Assembly: GCF_041929205.1 (NCBI RefSeq)
Contig: NZ_JBHFNT010000067.1
Source: Floridanema evergladense
Lineage (GTDB): Bacteria; Cyanobacteriota; Cyanobacteriia; Cyanobacteriales; Aerosakkonemataceae
DNA: 64,000 nucleotides
Strand: one strand, 5' to 3'
The notes under the pieces were generated by a model, which was given only the letters and a program-made list of their open reading frames with translations, was not told where the DNA came from and searched no databases. The position numbers were made by a program, and so were the translations under genes. Numbering within the stretch: the first letter of the stretch is position 1; every line of letters begins with the position of its first letter. Below are positions 25,152 through 34,454 of this stretch, piece after piece.

Positions 25152-25580
25152 ATGAGCGAAAGAATTGAAAAATTCTGTGACGATCTGAAAGTCCAACTTA
25201 ATGGGATTGAAAGCCATTTACTCCAAGTCAAAGAAAAACTGAGTACAGCTTCTAAAGAAGCAGAATCTACGATCAAAGAAAAGCTAGAAATAGCGAAAGC
25301 CAAGTTAGAAACTAAAAAGCAGGAGGTGACAACTGCTAAGGAAAAACTGGCGCAACGTATTGAAGCGAAAAAAGCAGAAGTTGAAGCGGAAGTAGCAGAA
25401 TGGAAAGCGCAAAAGGCGAAAGATAAACTGCAAAAACACGCTCAAGAAGCGGAAGAATATGCGATCGCTGCAATCTTACTTGCCGCTGCTGCTGCGGAAG
25501 AAGCGGAGGTAGCTGTTTTTGAGGCGATCGAAGCGAGAATAGCCGCTGAGCAAGATAATGTTGAATATCTCAAGAGTTAA
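25152..25580 (+). CDS. Coiled-coil protein, Ala/Glu/Lys-rich
   Basis: 142 residues, nearly all helical. Heptad-like runs such as KEKLEIAKAKLETKKQEVTT dominate residues 20-90. The last third is Ala/Glu-rich (AAILLAAAAAEEAEVAVFEA). No signal peptide. TAGGAGAT precedes the ATG. It starts 31 bp after the barrel gene, so it is probably co-transcribed, and may act as a structural or tethering partner. Composition alone supports the coil; no function is recognised. Confidence 0.75.
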   Translation: MSERIEKFCDDLKVQLNGIESHLLQVKEKLSTASKEAESTIKEKLEIAKAKLETKKQEVTTAKEKLAQRIEAKKAEVEAEVAEWKAQKAKDKLQKHAQEAEEYAIAAILLAAAAAEEAEVAVFEAIEARIAAEQDNVEYLKS

Positions 25581-25590
25581 TTACCCATAC

Positions 25591-25620
25591 TGTAGAGACG
25601 TTGTATACAACGTCTCTACA
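25591..25620. repeat. 30-bp perfect palindrome
   Basis: TGTAGAGACG-TTGTATACAA-CGTCTCTACA is self-complementary over its full length, 10 bases after the coiled-coil gene stop. The TAGAGACGT motif is a common dispersed repeat in cyanobacteria; it may act as a terminator here. Confidence 0.8.
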
Positions 25621-25693
25621 AGGTTTGGCGATCGCAGTTAAGCTAATGCTGTTTAAGTGATATTCTTTTTAAATAAAATTTAGGATATGGGAA

Positions 25694-26356
25694 ATGGAAT
25701 CTGCGGATTTTTGGGAATTAGTTAAAGGAGCGATCGCACTAAATCCAAAAGCATTTCAGGTGATGGCAAAATTACCCGATGCTAACAAAATAGCAATTAA
25801 TGTATTGTTGTTAGCGGGTTTTTCGCAGGCGATCGGACAAAGTATTATCCTATTCATCAACCGAGTCAAACCTTTCCGTTTTATTCTGAGCCTATTACTA
25901 TCGGCTATTTTGTTTGTCTTTAGCTATGGTTTTTGGATCTGGAGTACTTGGCTAGTTAGTCGGTTTTTGTTTAAACAAACCGTTGATTTCAACATAGTTT
26001 ATCGCATGGTGGGATTGGCTACGGCTCCCCAAATTCTGAGTTTTTTAATTGCTATGCCTTACTTCGGTGTACCGATCCAAGTTTTGCTTTCCCTGTGGAC
26101 TTTACTGGCATTTGTGCGAGGTTTTAATGTAGCGACGGGGTTTGGTGTGTGGGAAGCTTTTGCTTGTAGTTTGTTGGGATGGTTTGTTTTGCAAATCTTA
26201 CAGCGGACGATCGGAAAACCAATTTCAGCCTTGGGCACTTGGCTGGCAAATACTACTGCTGGAACTAACTTAGTCACTGACTTACGCAGCTTAGAAACCT
26301 TATTAGAAACAGGCTTACAGAGTAACACAAGCAATCAGGATAGCAGAAACTCATGA
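25694..26356 (+). CDS. YIP1-like membrane protein
   Basis: 220 residues with five or six hydrophobic segments. An amphipathic N-terminus (ESADFWELVKGAIALNPKAF) leads into the block FSQAIGQSIILFINRVKPFR and WIWSTWLVSRFLF, then the VYRMVGLATAPQILSFL segment that recalls YIP1-domain proteins. The C-terminal 45 residues are polar. Its stop overlaps the start of the next gene (ATGA), so the two are translationally coupled. A membrane-organising or lipid role is plausible; no catalytic residues are visible. Confidence 0.65.
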   Translation: MESADFWELVKGAIALNPKAFQVMAKLPDANKIAINVLLLAGFSQAIGQSIILFINRVKPFRFILSLLLSAILFVFSYGFWIWSTWLVSRFLFKQTVDFNIVYRMVGLATAPQILSFLIAMPYFGVPIQVLLSLWTLLAFVRGFNVATGFGVWEAFACSLLGWFVLQILQRTIGKPISALGTWLANTTAGTNLVTDLRSLETLLETGLQSNTSNQDSRNS

Positions 26357-29259
26357 GCAACCAAGCATCTGGGCGATCGAGAAAATTCTGGCAGCTGGTT
26401 TTAGTTACCGGGGCGTTGATAATTTTGTTGCCCTTCCTACCCCTGCTGATTCAAACTGCTTTTGCTGCCATGAGCGTAACTGTTCGTTTAATCTTTAATC
26501 TAGTCGGAATCGGGGTGCTGGCGCTACTGTTGGCGATTTTGCTCACTCCTCTAGAAGCGTTAGGCTGGTGGGCGGGGTGGTATGGCGATCCGATCGCCAC
26601 CACAAAAGAAAACTTGGGTAAACTTCAAGAACGAGCACTCACAGAAACAGCAGTTTCTCGCTATGTGATTTATCTTGATGGCATTGGGCAGGCAAAATTT
26701 GACTATCTCCCGGAAGTAGAAAGGTTTTTGGACGATTTAGCCAAAGTATTGCCCGATAATATTCAAATCATCCGGGGTTTGATGCCCTACTCACCGATGA
26801 ACCGATCCTTGACAGAGAATCGTCCTTTTGCTTGGTTTTGGAACTGGGCCGATCGCGTACAATCCAGCGAAGATGGCGGTTTGCTGGCTTTTGCGATCAA
26901 TCTGCGGAATATGTTTATGGTTTCGGTGTCTGCTGACAGTCGTTATGGGCCGATCTACAATCGGGGAACGGCTCAAGTGATTTACAATAGCTTACTCAAT
27001 CATGGTTATATTCCCGGCAGCGGTTTACCGATCACTTTGATTGGTTTTAGCGGTGGTGGACAAATTTCGATGGGAACTGCACCTTATTTAAAAGATGCTT
27101 TGCAAGCACCGATCGATATTATCTCGATCGCAGGTGTGTTTAGCGGCAATAACAACTCTCTGAAACTAGAACACTTTTATCATTTAGTTGGCAATAAAGA
27201 TCTGGTCGAACGGGTGGGGCCAATCTTCTTTCCGAAACGCTGGAAACTGTTATTTCTTTCTTACTGGAATCGCACAAAAAGGATGGGGAAAGTGAGTTTG
27301 ATTAATCTAGGCGCAGTTGGACATCAAGTTCCTGGTGGTGTAATGGATGCAGATTTATTGCTTGCTGATGGTCGCAGTGCCCTACAACAAACTGTAGATT
27401 GGGTTGCTGACATTCTTCAAGGAACGGCTGCACTGTCACAAGTCCATAAACCTCGCGTTTTGAGTAACCTCGATCGCTATCGGGAAGCTGCCTTCAACCG
27501 TCCTGAATTTTACCCGATTTCGGCTACAGTTGCTAGCGATACGCCTACGGCACGCTTACGCGATCGCTATCGTCCTGTGGCAAACTGGATCGGTCGCTTA
27601 ATTTTACCGACTCCCGAAGGCAGAAAACCTCAAGCTATTCCCTTTGAAATCCATCATGCACCCCCGGAATATGCCCACTTGATCGGTCAAGTCGTCACTG
27701 TGCGTTGGAGTGAAGATCCAAAAGTTCAAGATTACTGGCGACAAGTCACTAAAGACGTGCATTTCAGCCCAACTGCGGAACAAAAGAGTCAAGAGGGTGG
27801 TGTGTATCCAACTCGCCTCAACCACTGGAAACTGGTCGATCCGCTAGAATCTTTGGCAGGTGCTCACCCCAAAGACGATCTAATTGTGGCATTACCCGAT
27901 CCAGTAGTGGTGCAGAAATTGGAAGGGGGAAGTCCGATTTATCTGGTGATTTCTCATGAGCCCATTCAAATTACTGGACGTTTCTACGGTTTGGTAAAAT
28001 TCTTAGGATCGGTTGATAAATCTGCGACTCCAGAACATTTTCGCGTCGTTCATTTCAACAAAGCTAGTCAGCAGTTTGATGGAGTAGAGGAAATTGTTTG
28101 GTTGCCACAAGTAGTTAAAGATGATAACAATACTTATCCGTTTACAAATAAAGGAATCGAACAATCTCCGCTGAATAAAACAGGTTGGTATATTTACGGC
28201 GCACCCGATCGGAATGGATCTTTTGTGGTGCAAGCGATCGCTCCCCGTGCTTTATTTCAACTGAATGCCACTCAAGAAGTTGTGGGAAGAACAGCGGTAG
28301 AAACCTTTTTGAAAAAGGAATCATGGGAAAAATTAAATCAGCAAAAAGGCAAGATTAGCTCAACTCGTTTAAGTTACTCGTCTAAGTCCTTAAAGCAAGC
28401 TAAAAATCAGTTGCAAGAAGGATCTCGCGCCTTACTAGTTCATGTTTATGGTGGTATTGGTGGGAAAAAGACTGAGCCCGCTGCTCAAGGCCCTGTTTAC
28501 TTTGGACATTTTGCTTTTGGCGTTGCTACAGTAATCCGGGAACCGCTGAGTGATGAGTTACGCTGGGACATTATCTATCATCAAATTTACACGCAAAATC
28601 CAGATGGGTTAACCTCTGGAACTATGCACTGGTCAAGGTATATGGGCGATCGTCAATTTGGTTGGATTGGAATCCGCCCGATCGCTGATACACTGATTGA
28701 ATTCGAGCCGTTTACGAGGAATTATGAGGTAGCGGAGGGACAACAGCGATCGCCTTTAGATGTGTTAGTTCGTCAGTTGGAAGTGATGGCAGCACGTTAT
28801 CGGATTGGCGATGGTACTGGGGGAACTTATGTTGGCCCTGCGAATAACTGCTCTCAAGATTCTAATCAAAGCTTGTATGCGGCATTAGTGCAAATGGCGC
28901 GATCGATCCGAAATCATCCCGATATCAAAACCTGGATGAAACAACATCCAGATCAGGCACAAAGACTTAAGCAACTAGAAAAACTTGGGTCAGATCTAAA
29001 ATGGCACTTGATGCCCTTTGGCACTGCGCGTGCCGATTGGTTAAAAGAATCTGCTGTTTTAGGTAGTACTCTGGAAGACAATCCATTACAAACCATATTC
29101 AGAGGTTTAATTAGTTGGCGAACAGTACTGCCTCGTGTTGCCAGTGACAGCATTACAGAGTGTTTTCTCCAACAAGGTGCAACCGCATGGATGTTACGCA
29201 CTAATCAGTTAGGTGGAAACAATCCCGATATTGCCCCCCTTGCACCTCTAACTTTTTAG
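26353..29259 (+). CDS. 968-aa membrane-anchored alpha/beta-hydrolase-like protein
   Basis: Two N-terminal hydrophobic segments (about 11-38 and 42-68) are followed by a large soluble region. Residues about 98-355 read like an alpha/beta hydrolase: VIYLDGIGQAKFDYLPEVER, a nucleophile-elbow-like GFSGGGQISMG, and LGAVGHQVPGG as a possible catalytic His. In the standard elbow the central residue is Ser, and G-F-S-G-G fits. The remaining 600 residues have no fold I recognise; a YVGPANNCSQDSNQS segment near 835 contains the only notable Cys-Asn cluster. Coupled by an ATGA overlap to the YIP1-like gene. Confidence 0.7.
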   Translation: MSNQASGRSRKFWQLVLVTGALIILLPFLPLLIQTAFAAMSVTVRLIFNLVGIGVLALLLAILLTPLEALGWWAGWYGDPIATTKENLGKLQERALTETAVSRYVIYLDGIGQAKFDYLPEVERFLDDLAKVLPDNIQIIRGLMPYSPMNRSLTENRPFAWFWNWADRVQSSEDGGLLAFAINLRNMFMVSVSADSRYGPIYNRGTAQVIYNSLLNHGYIPGSGLPITLIGFSGGGQISMGTAPYLKDALQAPIDIISIAGVFSGNNNSLKLEHFYHLVGNKDLVERVGPIFFPKRWKLLFLSYWNRTKRMGKVSLINLGAVGHQVPGGVMDADLLLADGRSALQQTVDWVADILQGTAALSQVHKPRVLSNLDRYREAAFNRPEFYPISATVASDTPTARLRDRYRPVANWIGRLILPTPEGRKPQAIPFEIHHAPPEYAHLIGQVVTVRWSEDPKVQDYWRQVTKDVHFSPTAEQKSQEGGVYPTRLNHWKLVDPLESLAGAHPKDDLIVALPDPVVVQKLEGGSPIYLVISHEPIQITGRFYGLVKFLGSVDKSATPEHFRVVHFNKASQQFDGVEEIVWLPQVVKDDNNTYPFTNKGIEQSPLNKTGWYIYGAPDRNGSFVVQAIAPRALFQLNATQEVVGRTAVETFLKKESWEKLNQQKGKISSTRLSYSSKSLKQAKNQLQEGSRALLVHVYGGIGGKKTEPAAQGPVYFGHFAFGVATVIREPLSDELRWDIIYHQIYTQNPDGLTSGTMHWSRYMGDRQFGWIGIRPIADTLIEFEPFTRNYEVAEGQQRSPLDVLVRQLEVMAARYRIGDGTGGTYVGPANNCSQDSNQSLYAALVQMARSIRNHPDIKTWMKQHPDQAQRLKQLEKLGSDLKWHLMPFGTARADWLKESAVLGSTLEDNPLQTIFRGLISWRTVLPRVASDSITECFLQQGATAWMLRTNQLGGNNPDIAPLAPLTF

Positions 29260-29299
29260 GTACGTTGTTGCGCGTCAGCGCTGAAGCGCAACAACGTAC
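29260..29299. repeat. Palindromic repeat, GTACGTTGTTG family, copy 2
   Basis: GTACGTTGTTGCGC and GCGCAACAACGTAC are perfect 14-bp arms separated by 12 bases. It begins directly after the stop codon of the 968-residue gene and ends 15 bases before the stop of the convergent adenylating-enzyme gene. It is well placed to act as a bidirectional terminator. Confidence 0.8.
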
Positions 29300-29314
29300 T
29301 TTTAAGTGTTTCTC

Positions 29315-30814
29315 TCATTTTCGGGTGTAGCGATGCTTAACGCCGATCGGGAAATATTCAGGATCTCCGGTGAGAGTAAGTGTGATTTGGGGATTTTGAT
29401 ATGCTTGGGGAACATAGTTGGCAAACTCGCTGTTGAGTCGTTGCAGTTGGGAAAGGATGGAGTTTGCGATCGCATTTTTCTTTTCTTCACTAGCTGCGAT
29501 TCCTGGTGCTAACTCTACCACAATTGAGAGGGACTTATTTTGATCTGTATCTTCTTTCACCTGCAAAACAAACTTCCCTGTCACCCATTCTTTAATTACA
29601 GGTTGTTCCAATCCAACGGTGACATTTTCCGGGTAAATGTTAGCACCGAAATAGGAAATTGTAAAATTCGATCGTCCAAAAACATAAACAAAAGGTAACT
29701 CCCTAACTCCTCTTTCTTGCGCCAAAGCAGTTAACGGATCGAACCCATATTCTCCCAAAAAACTCAACATTTCATCATAAGGAATTATCCCGCCAGTATC
29801 CAAAATATTGTATCTAATTAAAGGAATCCCGTTATCACCCGAAAATAACAAATTGCCATTTTCCACTTGAAAAAACCGACTCAAAGGATCGTATTGTACC
29901 AAAGTCGGTAAACGCGATTCTCCAAACAAACTTTTTGCCGCTTCGGGATGATTTGCTAACCAACGACGAATGCAAATACTCAAAGGAGTTTCATTTCCCA
30001 AAACTCCCGCATCAGCAGTTCCATAAAGTGCAGCAGAGTCATAACAAAAATTGGTCGATCGCACTCTTTCCCCAACTAAACTCCGCCATTCCTCGCTAAA
30101 AACTTCCCCCGCAAAAACCATTTTAATATTAAACTTCTGCCATTCAACGCCTCGCGCAATTCCCGTATCAACCACATCTTTAATAAATGGCGGATATCCT
30201 AATAAAACCACTTGTTCAAAAGCACCTCCCAACTCTTGCACAACTCGAAAAATTTCTTCTTTATTATTTCCCGGTGCGATTACAGTAATTGGATAACCTT
30301 TACTAGCAATATAGCGACAACAATTAGTTGTAAATAAACCGCCTACCCAAGTTCCCAAAGTGAAACAAACTACAGCTAAAGTCCGGCGAGTATCAGCAAA
30401 AAAGCTATCATGAAAAATTTGCTCAAACCTAGTAGTAATTGCTAATTCATCGCTGAAAAATCTAGGCCAAAAAGTCGGTTTACCAGTAGAACCAGAGGAA
30501 GCAGCAATTAAATCGCAACTTTCTATTTTTCCATCTTTACATAATTGGTCTAACGAGTAAACTTTTAGATAATTCTCTTTGGTAACTTGCGGTAATTGCG
30601 AGAAATCAGCTAAACTTTGAATAGTTGCCGGGTTAATATTTTGGGTATTTAAAAACCTTTGGTAAGCGGGAACCGTAGCAGCGACGGAATGAAACAAAGC
30701 TAAAGTTGCAGACTCCGCTTTTGTAGCATTATCTTTTTGCAGTAAACTTGCTAAGGGAGTGGCGAGAAATTTTTCTAAAGCTTGCAACGATCTTTGACGT
30801 TGTGATTCTTGCAT
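29315..30814 (-). CDS. PaaK-like AMP-forming ligase (adenylating enzyme)
   Basis: 499 residues. The phosphate-binding loop of adenylate-forming enzymes is LIAASSGSTGKPTFWPR. Later blocks YGTADAGVLGNE and LIRYNILDTGG match the AMP-binding and hinge regions of phenylacetate-CoA ligase/coenzyme F390 synthetase-like proteins. It should activate a carboxylic acid as acyl-AMP; whether CoA or another acceptor receives it cannot be told. It lies 9 bp downstream of the AAC(3)-like gene on the same strand, so the pair is an operon. Confidence 0.8.
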   Translation of the reverse strand: MQESQRQRSLQALEKFLATPLASLLQKDNATKAESATLALFHSVAATVPAYQRFLNTQNINPATIQSLADFSQLPQVTKENYLKVYSLDQLCKDGKIESCDLIAASSGSTGKPTFWPRFFSDELAITTRFEQIFHDSFFADTRRTLAVVCFTLGTWVGGLFTTNCCRYIASKGYPITVIAPGNNKEEIFRVVQELGGAFEQVVLLGYPPFIKDVVDTGIARGVEWQKFNIKMVFAGEVFSEEWRSLVGERVRSTNFCYDSAALYGTADAGVLGNETPLSICIRRWLANHPEAAKSLFGESRLPTLVQYDPLSRFFQVENGNLLFSGDNGIPLIRYNILDTGGIIPYDEMLSFLGEYGFDPLTALAQERGVRELPFVYVFGRSNFTISYFGANIYPENVTVGLEQPVIKEWVTGKFVLQVKEDTDQNKSLSIVVELAPGIAASEEKKNAIANSILSQLQRLNSEFANYVPQAYQNPQITLTLTGDPEYFPIGVKHRYTRK

Positions 30815-30823
30815 TTTTCCCCT

Positions 30824-31627
30824 CTACTTGTTATTAGTCAACCAATCTACTGCAAAATCTACCACTAACTTAACTGGAAAAAATCTTGCTTCTGCTGAAC
30901 CAACTGCTGAAATTTTGACAGATTGAGTTTGTTCAAAAGCAGCACCTATTTGATTAAAACATTCGTTACTAACTTCTATATCTTGGTAATTTTTCCAAAC
31001 TGGTCGATCGCCTTCCAAAACCACTGTACCACGAAGAGTTTCTTTTTTATACGGTACTCTATATTCAGCTAGATGGAGACAAGTACAACTATCGTAATTT
31101 ACTCCTAATAATAATACCCAACCATCTAAATCATAAAGGCCAGCTAAGGGAGAAGATTCGCCAAGGGAGTAATCTAAAGAGTGATTTTTTATAATAGTTT
31201 CGGCGTGTTTTCCCCAAGCAGCAAAAGAAACTTCTGGATGATAACTTCGCAAAACTTGGGGAAATTTCCGAAAGGTTTCGACAATTTTTCCCATACCATT
31301 TGTCGGAGTTATTTGCGGATCGAAAGCTGGCATATTTTCCCGAATTATTTGCCACCAATCACTCGGAACTGGTGGTTTTTCCCAAGTAGCAGGATCGGAA
31401 TATTCGCCGGAATGGGTAGGCATTACTAATGTACCATTTGGCGTAATGACATCCATTAAAGCTTGAATAACTGTTACTGAACCTCCGCAAACCCACCCTA
31501 ATGAACTAAGGGAACTGTGTACTATTATTGTCATTTCTGGTTGTAATCCAAGTTGACGGAAGTCGTTTTTTAAGGTTTCTAGGGTTCGCGGGGATGGGGT
31601 TTTTGCGATCGCTTCTGATTCACTCAT
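30824..31627 (-). CDS. AAC(3)-family N-acetyltransferase
   Basis: 267 residues. MTIIVHSSLSSLGWVCGGSV, with the Ser-rich loop that binds acetyl-CoA, then NGTLVMPTHSGEYSDP, and later RSYHPEVSFAAWGKHAE and LLLGVNYDSCTCLHLAEYR, follow the aminoglycoside 3-N-acetyltransferase (AAC(3)/YokD) family from end to end. Members acetylate an amine, and several act in biosynthetic pathways rather than drug resistance. Partnership with an adenylating enzyme 9 bp downstream favours a small-molecule pathway here. Resistance cannot be inferred. Confidence 0.85.
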   Translation of the reverse strand: MSESEAIAKTPSPRTLETLKNDFRQLGLQPEMTIIVHSSLSSLGWVCGGSVTVIQALMDVITPNGTLVMPTHSGEYSDPATWEKPPVPSDWWQIIRENMPAFDPQITPTNGMGKIVETFRKFPQVLRSYHPEVSFAAWGKHAETIIKNHSLDYSLGESSPLAGLYDLDGWVLLLGVNYDSCTCLHLAEYRVPYKKETLRGTVVLEGDRPVWKNYQDIEVSNECFNQIGAAFEQTQSVKISAVGSAEARFFPVKLVVDFAVDWLTNNK

Positions 31628-31675
31628 AATATCCTTTGATTTGTGCGAGAGATATTTTTATTGAACCACGTTAGC

Positions 31676-34285
31676 TTAGTAAAAATCATCCATTTCTTCG
31701 TCTTCTTCTGCGAAAATTTCCTCTTCATTTTCAGGTTTTACGTTGGTTTCTACTACTACATCTCGTCTGGTAAATTCTAAACATTTACTAGTGGGATCTA
31801 CGGAAAAACTAAATAATGGACTCTCTTCGGATTGGCATTTTCCAGCGCGGAAGAAGTTACATACTGCACAACAGTCTTCTCCAGATGCGATCGCCTCCTC
31901 CACCACAATATCTCTCTGCGTTAAAGGACTCAATTTTAAATGAAAACCTTCCCATCTCGCTTTTAAAACCCCGTTTTCAGCTAACAATTGCCAACGCGGA
32001 TCTGATTCGACAATTTCTTCTGGTATCCTAATCCATGCACCTTCAACTTCTGCTTCTATATTCACCTCAAAATCATTCGGTAAATCAAATTGTACCAACC
32101 TTCTTGCACTTAAATGTCCCGGTGCTTGTCCATAAACAATTTCATCTCCAACTGAGGGAATATGGATATAATATTTCTCTTTTAAATCTCCAGCACGCGA
32201 CAATTCATGTAGTGCTTCGTGGGAACCGTGAATTAATATTAAATGTTGGGGATTTACCCGATGAATTACTTGAGTTAAACCAACTTTATCAGCATGAGCG
32301 CTCAAGTTAAATTTGCGAATTTGCGCTCTCACATTTAATTCTTTTTCGTCTAATGTTACCGTATCTCCAGTATTGAGATTTTGCAACAAACGACCAGGAC
32401 TTTCTTCGTCAGTGTACCCAGAAATGAAAATTGCAGAGTTTTCTCTTTCTAACAAACTAGTAGCATAATAAATTGAAGGGCCACCTGTTAACATCCCGGA
32501 ACTAGCAATAATTACACTGGGTTTTGCCATTGCTAAAGGTCGTTGTTTAGGTGAAGTAATCGGAATGACGGGAGAAGGAGAATTAGGATCGAAAAAAGGT
32601 TCCTGTTTTTGTTGCGCGAAGTTTTTAACTGATTGGGGAAGTAAAGTTAAATTATCTCGAAAAACATCGGTAATTGCTCTCACTAAACCATCCACAAAAA
32701 TGGGAATTTGCAGTTTATGAAATACTGCTGAAGTGCGAATTGCTAAAATAATTTCTTGTGCTCTTCCTAAAGCAAAAGCTGGAACTAAAACATTACCACC
32801 ATTTTTTACAACTTCTGCGATCGCTTCTAGTAAAGCACTTTCTTGCGCTTTCCGATTAGGATGATTATCTGCACCGTAAGTTGACTCAGTAATTAATATG
32901 TCTGCTTTCGGCAAATCTGCTAATTTTAAACCTTCTGTTGTCCGACTTGAAGTAGTGTTGTAATCTCCTGTGTAGAGCAAAGATCGATCGCCATACTGCA
33001 TAAAAATACAAGCAGCACCCACAATATGACCAGCATTAATAAATCTTACCTTTAATCCCGGCAAAGGTTCAAAATCCTCTCCAATTGATTGAGTTTCTAA
33101 CCGAAACAAAGTCCTTTCTAAATCCGTCTCATCAAAAAGTTCCGGCGAATCTTCGTTCATTTGCTGAACTTTCAAACAATCTTGTAACATCACATGAGCA
33201 ATTTCTCGCGTTCCCGGAGTGCAAATCATTTTTACACCTGGAAATCTTGCATGAAACACCGGAACTGCACCAATATGATCTTGATGAGCATGAGTTATTA
33301 ACAGCAAATTCGGGTTTTGTAAATAATCTAATGCTGGTAAAGGATCGTAACCTTTCGGACGAGTACCACAATCCATTACTATTTCATAAGGGCCAATAAA
33401 TACTTGAAAACAAGAAGCACCAATTCCCTTCGCTGCACCCAAAGGACGGACAATTAATCGAGTATTTAAATTCTCTTGCTCGTCAATTTTAATTCCGTTA
33501 TCAATTCCTAAATCAACTATTTCTTTAATTTCTGGTGCATATTCATAAACCTTAATTTTTTCACCTCGAATCAATACTCTGGCACGTTTTCCCGTTGTTG
33601 GCAAAACTGCTTCCCACTCCCAACCATCTCGTCTCTTAATTGCTGGCGCAAGTTGCCAACCTGACTCTTGCGTTTCTTCAGAAAGTGCAGCTAAAGCAGC
33701 ATCATTTGGCGGCGCAAATTCAGGAGATGGCAACTTTTTAGAAGTTTCCCCTGCTGGAAAAATTGAAACAGGTGTAACTTGATTTTCTCCGATGCTTTCC
33801 TGATTTTCATCAACAGATACCGCACTCAAAATTTGCAAAAATTTTCCCACTCGTTGCGCTTGCACTTTGAGCAATTGACTTAGTTTAAGATTAAGATTGT
33901 GGGAATTGAGCAAAGTTAACTTAAGAGTTTTTTGTTCCGCTCGCTTTATCTTAAACTGAACAGAAGAATTACGTTTACCCAGTTGTACCACCCTGCCAAT
34001 TAACTGACAAATATCAGGTGTTTCCCCATCACTAGCTAAATTTTCCGAACTAACCAGCATCACCTGTGACACTTCCCCTGTAGAATCAGTACTAGGGATA
34101 ATTTGCCAACTGCGTTTTCCTTCTCTCCATTCAGGGACTTTTTGGGCAACGCGAAAGCGCGTGTTATCCAAACATTCGAGGTACATTACACCATCGATCG
34201 TACAAATTTCTCCACTCCAAGTACAACTAAGACTTTCACTATCCCAACTTTCCCCAGAAATACTAGTATCAATCTTATCCACCAT
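31676..34285 (-). CDS. MBL-fold beta-CASP ribonuclease-like protein with Cys-rich tail
   Basis: 869 residues. An N-terminal cyanobacterial extension (about 1-280) precedes the metallo-beta-lactamase core, with HAHQDHIGAVP (metal ligands), the GDYNTT segment and a GHIVGAACIF region. Then comes the beta-CASP domain with SSGMLTGGPSIYYATSLLER and the terminal HGSHEA histidine. These are CPSF-73-like RNA nucleases. The C-terminus carries CCAVCNFFRAGKC and a later Cys, a probable metal-binding knot shared with the gene at 50719-52356, and ends in an acidic tail. The start ATG leaves a gap to the divergent NagZ gene. Confidence 0.82.
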   Translation of the reverse strand: MVDKIDTSISGESWDSESLSCTWSGEICTIDGVMYLECLDNTRFRVAQKVPEWREGKRSWQIIPSTDSTGEVSQVMLVSSENLASDGETPDICQLIGRVVQLGKRNSSVQFKIKRAEQKTLKLTLLNSHNLNLKLSQLLKVQAQRVGKFLQILSAVSVDENQESIGENQVTPVSIFPAGETSKKLPSPEFAPPNDAALAALSEETQESGWQLAPAIKRRDGWEWEAVLPTTGKRARVLIRGEKIKVYEYAPEIKEIVDLGIDNGIKIDEQENLNTRLIVRPLGAAKGIGASCFQVFIGPYEIVMDCGTRPKGYDPLPALDYLQNPNLLLITHAHQDHIGAVPVFHARFPGVKMICTPGTREIAHVMLQDCLKVQQMNEDSPELFDETDLERTLFRLETQSIGEDFEPLPGLKVRFINAGHIVGAACIFMQYGDRSLLYTGDYNTTSSRTTEGLKLADLPKADILITESTYGADNHPNRKAQESALLEAIAEVVKNGGNVLVPAFALGRAQEIILAIRTSAVFHKLQIPIFVDGLVRAITDVFRDNLTLLPQSVKNFAQQKQEPFFDPNSPSPVIPITSPKQRPLAMAKPSVIIASSGMLTGGPSIYYATSLLERENSAIFISGYTDEESPGRLLQNLNTGDTVTLDEKELNVRAQIRKFNLSAHADKVGLTQVIHRVNPQHLILIHGSHEALHELSRAGDLKEKYYIHIPSVGDEIVYGQAPGHLSARRLVQFDLPNDFEVNIEAEVEGAWIRIPEEIVESDPRWQLLAENGVLKARWEGFHLKLSPLTQRDIVVEEAIASGEDCCAVCNFFRAGKCQSEESPLFSFSVDPTSKCLEFTRRDVVVETNVKPENEEEIFAEEDEEMDDFY

Positions 34286-34454
34286 AATGTATTGCCACGC
34301 GATCGCTCATCGTACTATTAATATAATTTACCCAATTTATACTAAAATATCTTGTCATCTGTCTAAAGAATAGATTACTTCGATCGGAGTTGGTGCGGAA
34401 GCGCATTTTATCCAAAAAGTTAGGTGAGAGGATGATTTGGGGTGTGCTGTTTTT

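Noticed and set aside
30824..31627. Aminoglycoside resistance gene
   Set aside because: Family membership does not show resistance; the operon partner and chromosomal setting favour a metabolic role.
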